From: Actinomycetota bacterium
Lineage (GTDB): Bacteria > Actinomycetota > Acidimicrobiia > Acidimicrobiales > WLNW01
Assembly (NCBI GenBank): GCA_009699605.1
Contig: WLNW01000018.1
Location: forward strand, 1-33,156
Length of the DNA stretch: 33,156 nucleotides
Direction of reading: 5' to 3'
Shown piece after piece: positions 29,253 to 33,156 of the stretch. The position numbers were made by a program, and so were the translations under genes. The first letter of the stretch is position 1; every line of letters starts with the position of its first letter. The notes beneath the pieces were generated by a model, which worked only from the letters and a program-made list of their open reading frames with translations, had not been told where the DNA came from and searched no databases.

Positions 29253-30709
29253 CGGTCCTCGCCTGCGTCGATCGCTTCGGCCACCGCAGCTTCGACGACA
29301 GTTCCCTTGAAGTAATCGGGGTTCATGTTGGCGTGTAGGCGGATGGGATTCGTGAACACGAAGTCGCGGAATCCTGCTTCGTCGATGGTGCCGTGCTCGA
29401 CCAGCTCCCAGGCCTCGGACACGGTGCCGGTCATGTCGGGCACGTCCCAGTGCGAGATGTCGCTCCCGAACACCGCGCGCAGCTTGGCGCCGTGCGGGTT
29501 CACGCGGTCGTTGAACGCCCACGCCACGAGCGGATCATCGGCCTCGCAACCGAAGTAGAAGTTCGGCACGAACTTGTCGCGTAGCTCGGTGGCCGAGCTC
29601 ACGTGCACTGCGGCGAAGTCGTCGAGCTCGGCGGGACGCGCCCCTGGCCTGGCGAACCATTCGCGCAGGCGCTCCGTGTCGCGGATCATGGCGTCGTCGC
29701 CGTGGGAGCCGACGTACGTCATGATCCGGTCGACGTCGAGACGATCAGGGTCGAACTGCCAGATGTCTCGGGCGTTGCGCTTCTCCCAATGGCCGAGCAG
29801 CCCGGTGTAAAGACCCGCGGCCCACGCGACGCCACCTTCGAGGAACCCGAAGCGAAGCGTCGGGAACCGATGGGTCACCCCGCCGAGGAACAGCGACTTC
29901 GCAGTGGCCTCATGACACTTCGCGATGCCGTCAATGTGGTTGTAGACGTAGTTCGAGACCGAGCGCGAGAGATCGTGGTACTGAACCGAGCTGTGCACGG
30001 ACGGGGCGATGTTGCGATCAACACAGGCACGCCACAACGGGTCGTAGTCGTACTCGCTGTCGAGGCCGAAGTGGTCGAGCCGATACACCTTCGGCGACAG
30101 CGACCCATGCTTGTTCTGGAGTTTCGCGATGGGCCGGCGCGCATATGCGGAGATGAGACATGACTTGAAGCCGAGATCGACCGCGTTGTGCAGTGCCTCG
30201 ACTGCGAGGTCGGGCCGCTGCATCGGGATCAGTGCGCCGACGGTCATGCGGTCGGCATAGGGCGCGAAGATGCGCGCGTACGCGCGATTGACCGCCATGC
30301 ACACTGCCGCGCCGAGCTCCGCGTCGTCGATGTCGAGCAGGCCGATAGTCATCGAGGGGTAGAGAATCGTGAAGTCGATCCCGAACTCGTCGAGCCGCTC
30401 GTAGAGCAACCCGGGTATGTGCGACGTGGCGCGATCGAGCACGTTCTCGGACGGCCAACCCCACCACGACGGCATCGACGACCACGATTCGCGCGCCCCG
30501 CTCAGCGTGCGCGACGAGAGGATGGTCGAGGTATCCGTGGGCTTGAGCGGGTTCTTCAGGTACCGCTCTCGCATCGCGGCACCGCCGATCTCCTCCAAGT
30601 TGTGAAGGATCTCGTCGTGCAGCAGTGGCGCCATCTCGACGAAGTGACCGTCGGCGTCGATGACCGGATGCGAGACCTGGGCGCGTACCTGCGCTGATGT
30701 GACGCTCAT
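29249..30709 (-). CDS. Amidohydrolase family 2, long form
   Basis: A 486-residue metal-dependent TIM-barrel protein. The N-terminal motif is VIDADGHFVEM (DxDGH, metal ligands and following Glu), FTILYPSMTIGLLD and IPMQRPDLAVEAL are barrel strands, APSVHSSVQYHD supplies the middle His, FPTLRFGFLEGGVAWA the next strand, and VFGSDISHWDVPDM the catalytic Asp. It is about 100 residues longer than the first amidohydrolase at 17154, mainly in loops. Its ligands are complete. Head of a four-gene minus operon; AGGGGAG lies just before the ATG, and TACGGT at 30742-30737 could be the promoter with a 21-nt leader. Confidence 0.9.
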   Translation of the reverse strand: MSVTSAQVRAQVSHPVIDADGHFVEMAPLLHDEILHNLEEIGGAAMRERYLKNPLKPTDTSTILSSRTLSGARESWSSMPSWWGWPSENVLDRATSHIPGLLYERLDEFGIDFTILYPSMTIGLLDIDDAELGAAVCMAVNRAYARIFAPYADRMTVGALIPMQRPDLAVEALHNAVDLGFKSCLISAYARRPIAKLQNKHGSLSPKVYRLDHFGLDSEYDYDPLWRACVDRNIAPSVHSSVQYHDLSRSVSNYVYNHIDGIAKCHEATAKSLFLGGVTHRFPTLRFGFLEGGVAWAAGLYTGLLGHWEKRNARDIWQFDPDRLDVDRIMTYVGSHGDDAMIRDTERLREWFARPGARPAELDDFAAVHVSSATELRDKFVPNFYFGCEADDPLVAWAFNDRVNPHGAKLRAVFGSDISHWDVPDMTGTVSEAWELVEHGTIDEAGFRDFVFTNPIRLHANMNPDYFKGTVVEAAVAEAIDAGEDR

Positions 30710-30736
30710 GAGCTCCCCTATTCACCGTCTTGCGTC

Positions 30737-30742
30737 ACCGTA
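30737..30742 (-). promoter_or_regulatory. Candidate -10 hexamer (TACGGT) of the minus operon
   Basis: TACGGT on the minus strand would start transcription near 30730, leaving a 21-nt leader with AGGGGAG before the ATG at 30709. This is a leadered arrangement, unlike the monocistronic genes. Confidence 0.35.
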
Positions 30743-30815
30743 TCTCGCGCCACCGAGACAGGACGCCCCGAGGTGGCGCCCAAGTGGCCGACGCCCGGTC
30801 TGCGAGGATGACTCA

Positions 30816-31091
30816 ATGCGCGTGTTCAATTGGTTCTTCCGCAATCGCGAAACGGGCGAGATCACCGTCGCGCAATTTCCGAACATGCCGCTGTGGATCT
30901 TCTTCGGGGCGTCGCTCGTGGCGCGTGCCTCGGGTTACGGTGACGTGAAGGCGATCGCCCGCGGTGCGGCGACGGGCGCTCTCGGCTGGTGGGCGGTCGA
31001 CGAGGTCGCACGCGGCGTGAACCCGTGGCGACGCGTGCTCGGTGCCGGCGGTCTCGGCCTCGTTGCGTGGCGTCTAGTGTCGATCGGATGA
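30816..31091 (+). CDS. Small two-helix membrane protein, unknown function
   Basis: A 91-residue protein beginning MRVFNWFFRNRETGEITVAQFPNMPLWIFFGASLVARA and ending VLGAGGLGLVAWRLVSIG. Two hydrophobic segments (about residues 27-40 and 74-88) flank a positively charged middle with a glycine-rich AIARGAATGALGWWAVDEVARG stretch. I do not recognise a named family. The ATG at 30816 has GAGGA 7 nt upstream. The TGA overlaps the ATG of the molybdenum hydroxylase gene (ATGA), so the two are probably co-expressed, although the downstream gene also has its own hexamer. Confidence 0.75.
   Translation: MRVFNWFFRNRETGEITVAQFPNMPLWIFFGASLVARASGYGDVKAIARGAATGALGWWAVDEVARGVNPWRRVLGAGGLGLVAWRLVSIG
31075..31080 (+). 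promoter_or_regulatory. Leaderless-type -10 hexamer (TAGTGT)
   Basis: TAGTGT ends 7 nt before the ATG at 31088 and lies inside the small membrane protein gene. It is the same hexamer as at 8534. Confidence 0.5.
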
Positions 31092-33156
31092 GCGAGACGC
31101 ACAGCAGCATCCTCGGCACCCGGGTGATCCGGGTCGAAGACCCGGGGTTCCTCACCGTGGGCGGCAACTACATCGCCGACCTCGACCTCCCCGGCGCAGC
31201 CCACGTGACCTACGTACGGTCCACGGTCGCCCATGCCCGCATCCTGTCGATTGATACCGAGGACGCACGCCAAGCCCCTGGGGTTGTCGCCGTGTTCACG
31301 TCGGCCGATCTGGGCTCCTTACCGCCGGCCGCTCCCCCCATGCCCTTCATGAATCCGGCGATGGCCCGGCCGTTCCTCGCTGGTGATCGTGTGCGTTTCG
31401 TGGGCGAACCGGTGGCGGTCATCGTCTCCGACACGCGGACGCAGGGCGCAGACGCGGCCGAGCTCATCCTGGTCGGCTACGAGCCCTTGCCCGCGGTGAT
31501 CGACTTCGAACACTCGGCCACCGACCCGACGCTGCTCTTCCCTGATGCCGGCACCAACGTCGTGCACGAGATCCCGACCGCGGCCGACCCACAGCTCTTC
31601 GACGGTTGTGATGTCACCGTCACGGCACGCCTCGAGAACACCCGCATGGCGGTCGCGCCCATCGAGCCCCGTGCGTGCGCGGCCGTGTGGGACGGCGAGC
31701 GCCTCACCCAGTGGGCGTGCTCGCAGGGTGCGCACAACACCCGCGCCGGCATCGCCGCGCGACTCGGACTGACCAACGAGCAGGTGCGCGTCATCGTGCC
31801 CGACGTCGGCGGCGGGTTCGGCGGAAAGCAGGGCACGTACCCCGAAGAGATCATGGTCGGATGGCTGGCCATCAACCTGGACCGGCCGATGCGCTGGGTC
31901 GAGTCGCGCACCGAGCACATGGTGGCCTTCGCGCACGGCCGCGGACAGGTCCAGTACGCAACGCTCGGCGGCACCCGCGACGGCACGTTGCTCGCCTACA
32001 AGCTGCACGTGGTGCAGGACTGCGGCGGCTACCCGTCGAACTTCGGTGCGTTGATGCCCATGATGACGCGCACCATGGCATCGGGCTGCTACCACCTCCC
32101 GAAGATCGAGTACTCGTCGCAATCGGTCCTCACGAACACCACACCGGTCGGCGCGTTCCGGGGTGCGGGTCGTCCCGAGGCCGCGGCGGCAATCGAGCGC
32201 ATGGTCGAGTTGTTCGCCACCGAGGCGGGCGTCGACGCGATCGAGGTGCGACGCCGCAGCTTCATCCGTCCCGAGCAGTTCCCCTACGAGACGCCCACCG
32301 GCGCGAACTACGACGTCGGTGCATACCAGTCGGCCCTCGACGTCGCGCTCGATGCGGCGGGCTACACCGAACTGCGCGCCGAGCAGGCGGCGCGTCGAGC
32401 ACACGACGACCACGTGCTCATGGGCATCGGCATCGCGACCTACGTCGAGATCACGAACCCCATGAGCGGGGGCGAGTTCGGGGCGATCGAAGTGCATGCC
32501 GATGGTTCGGCAACGGTGCGCACCGGATCGTCGCCGCACGGTCAGGGCCACGCCACCTCGTGGTCGATGATCGCGAGCGACCTCACCGGCATCCCGATGG
32601 AACACATTCGGTTCGTCTACGGCGACACCGACCTCGTCCCGCGCGGTGGTGGCACCGGCGGATCGCGGTCGCTGCAGGTCGGTGGTTCGGCAGTGAAGAT
32701 CGCCACCGAGACGCTCGTCGATCGAGCGCGTGGTCTCGCCGCCGATCTGCTCGAGGCGAACGTCGACGACATCGTGCTCGACCGCGGTACGGGTACCTTC
32801 CACGTCGCAGGCACTCCCACGCAGGGCCGTACCTGGGCCGAGCTCGCGACTGCCGCGGCCGGGACACCGTCCACACTTGCGGAGGAAGTCGACTTCGTGC
32901 CAAACGGTGCGACGTTCCCCTTCGGGACGCAGATCGCCGTGGTCGACATCGACACCGAGACAGGCGATGTGCGCGTGCGTCGCCTCATCGGCGTCGACGA
33001 TGCCGGCCGCATCCTCAACCCACTGCTGCTCGAAGGTCAGATCCACGGCGGCATGGCTTCGGGAATCGGGCAGGCGCTGATCGAGCACGTTCGCTACGAC
33101 GAGCACGGCAATCCGCTCACGGCGAACTTCGCCGACTACGGCATCATCTCAATGAC
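31088..33156 (+). CDS. CoxL-like molybdenum hydroxylase large subunit (truncated by window end)
   Basis: The open frame runs from the ATG at 31088 to the window edge (689 codons; the family has about 770-800). It begins MSETHSSILGTRVIRVEDPGFLTVGGNYIADLDLPG, typical of xanthine dehydrogenase/CO dehydrogenase large subunits, followed by the FVGEPVAVIVSDTRTQGADA segment, the molybdopterin loop VGGGFGGKQG (residues 240-249) and the active-site loop GAFRGAGRPEAAAA (355-368). The loop lacks the Cys of form I CODH (AYRCSFR) and matches the form II type AYRGAGR, so CO oxidation is doubtful and hydroxylation of an organic substrate is likelier. It would need small (2Fe-2S) and FAD subunits, presumably beyond the edge. 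The catalytic Glu expected near the C-terminus is cut off. Confidence 0.92.
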   Translation, partial: MSETHSSILGTRVIRVEDPGFLTVGGNYIADLDLPGAAHVTYVRSTVAHARILSIDTEDARQAPGVVAVFTSADLGSLPPAAPPMPFMNPAMARPFLAGDRVRFVGEPVAVIVSDTRTQGADAAELILVGYEPLPAVIDFEHSATDPTLLFPDAGTNVVHEIPTAADPQLFDGCDVTVTARLENTRMAVAPIEPRACAAVWDGERLTQWACSQGAHNTRAGIAARLGLTNEQVRVIVPDVGGGFGGKQGTYPEEIMVGWLAINLDRPMRWVESRTEHMVAFAHGRGQVQYATLGGTRDGTLLAYKLHVVQDCGGYPSNFGALMPMMTRTMASGCYHLPKIEYSSQSVLTNTTPVGAFRGAGRPEAAAAIERMVELFATEAGVDAIEVRRRSFIRPEQFPYETPTGANYDVGAYQSALDVALDAAGYTELRAEQAARRAHDDHVLMGIGIATYVEITNPMSGGEFGAIEVHADGSATVRTGSSPHGQGHATSWSMIASDLTGIPMEHIRFVYGDTDLVPRGGGTGGSRSLQVGGSAVKIATETLVDRARGLAADLLEANVDDIVLDRGTGTFHVAGTPTQGRTWAELATAAAGTPSTLAEEVDFVPNGATFPFGTQIAVVDIDTETGDVRVRRLIGVDDAGRILNPLLLEGQIHGGMASGIGQALIEHVRYDEHGNPLTANFADYGIISM

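Noticed and set aside
17154-30709. Horizontally acquired island
   Set aside because: No integrase, transposase, tRNA, direct repeats or visible change in base composition marks the block, so transfer cannot be claimed.
31319-33106. 595-codon open frame on the minus strand
   Set aside because: It lies opposite a clear molybdenum hydroxylase frame with VGGGFGGK and AFRGAGR motifs; the minus reading is Arg/His/Asp-rich with no family motif, a common artefact of high-GC DNA.
31088-33156. Form I aerobic CO dehydrogenase
   Set aside because: The diagnostic Cys loop AYRCSFR is absent; the loop is AFRGAGR.

Overview
This 33 kb window is a dense, GC-rich bacterial chromosome segment. No RNA gene, CRISPR array, insertion sequence or phage gene was seen. 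It most likely comes from an actinobacterium, and the gene set (a DUF3097 protein, luciferase-like monooxygenases, several amidohydrolase-2 proteins, CoxL-like hydroxylases) suggests the Acidimicrobiia; the class is inference. About a dozen genes have a TANNNT hexamer ending 6-8 nt before the start codon, the signature of leaderless transcription, and this was used to choose starts.

Left part (1-12.5 kb), mostly housekeeping and envelope genes: the edge of a minus-strand gene (possibly a luciferase-like oxidoreductase), coaE, a GT-C type membrane glycosyltransferase-like protein, a DUF3097 Toprim-like protein, a beta-propeller lipoprotein, a secreted LpqC/PHB-depolymerase-like esterase lipoprotein (minus), an unusual membrane acyltransferase fused to a beta-lactamase-family serine hydrolase, an acyl-CoA dehydrogenase, a small secreted cytochrome c (minus), argJ and nhaA (minus).

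Middle (12.6-17.1 kb): a TetR regulator with a palindrome over its own promoter, a zinc alcohol dehydrogenase, an HSL-family alpha/beta hydrolase preceded by a paired AAATTT repeat, and a DHA2-type MFS exporter.

Right part (17.1-33.2 kb), a catabolic block. A plus-strand six-gene operon encodes an amidohydrolase, a thiolase-fold lipid-transfer/aldolase protein, its DUF35 partner, a PaaK-like acyl-CoA ligase, a second amidohydrolase lacking the usual metal ligands, and an NDP-forming acyl-CoA synthetase. Facing it on the minus strand are a third amidohydrolase, an HpcH/CitE-like lyase, an alpha/beta hydrolase and a luciferase-like monooxygenase in one coupled operon, followed by separately promoted enoyl-CoA hydratase and D-2-hydroxyacid dehydrogenase genes. 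The window ends in a small membrane protein translationally coupled to a truncated CoxL-like molybdenum hydroxylase. Together these provide oxygenation or hydroxylation, CoA activation, hydration, C-C cleavage and hydrolysis, which fits breakdown of an unidentified cyclic or branched carboxylic substrate. The substrate cannot be read from the sequence. This block and the acyltransferase-serine hydrolase fusion are the best candidates for undescribed biology here.
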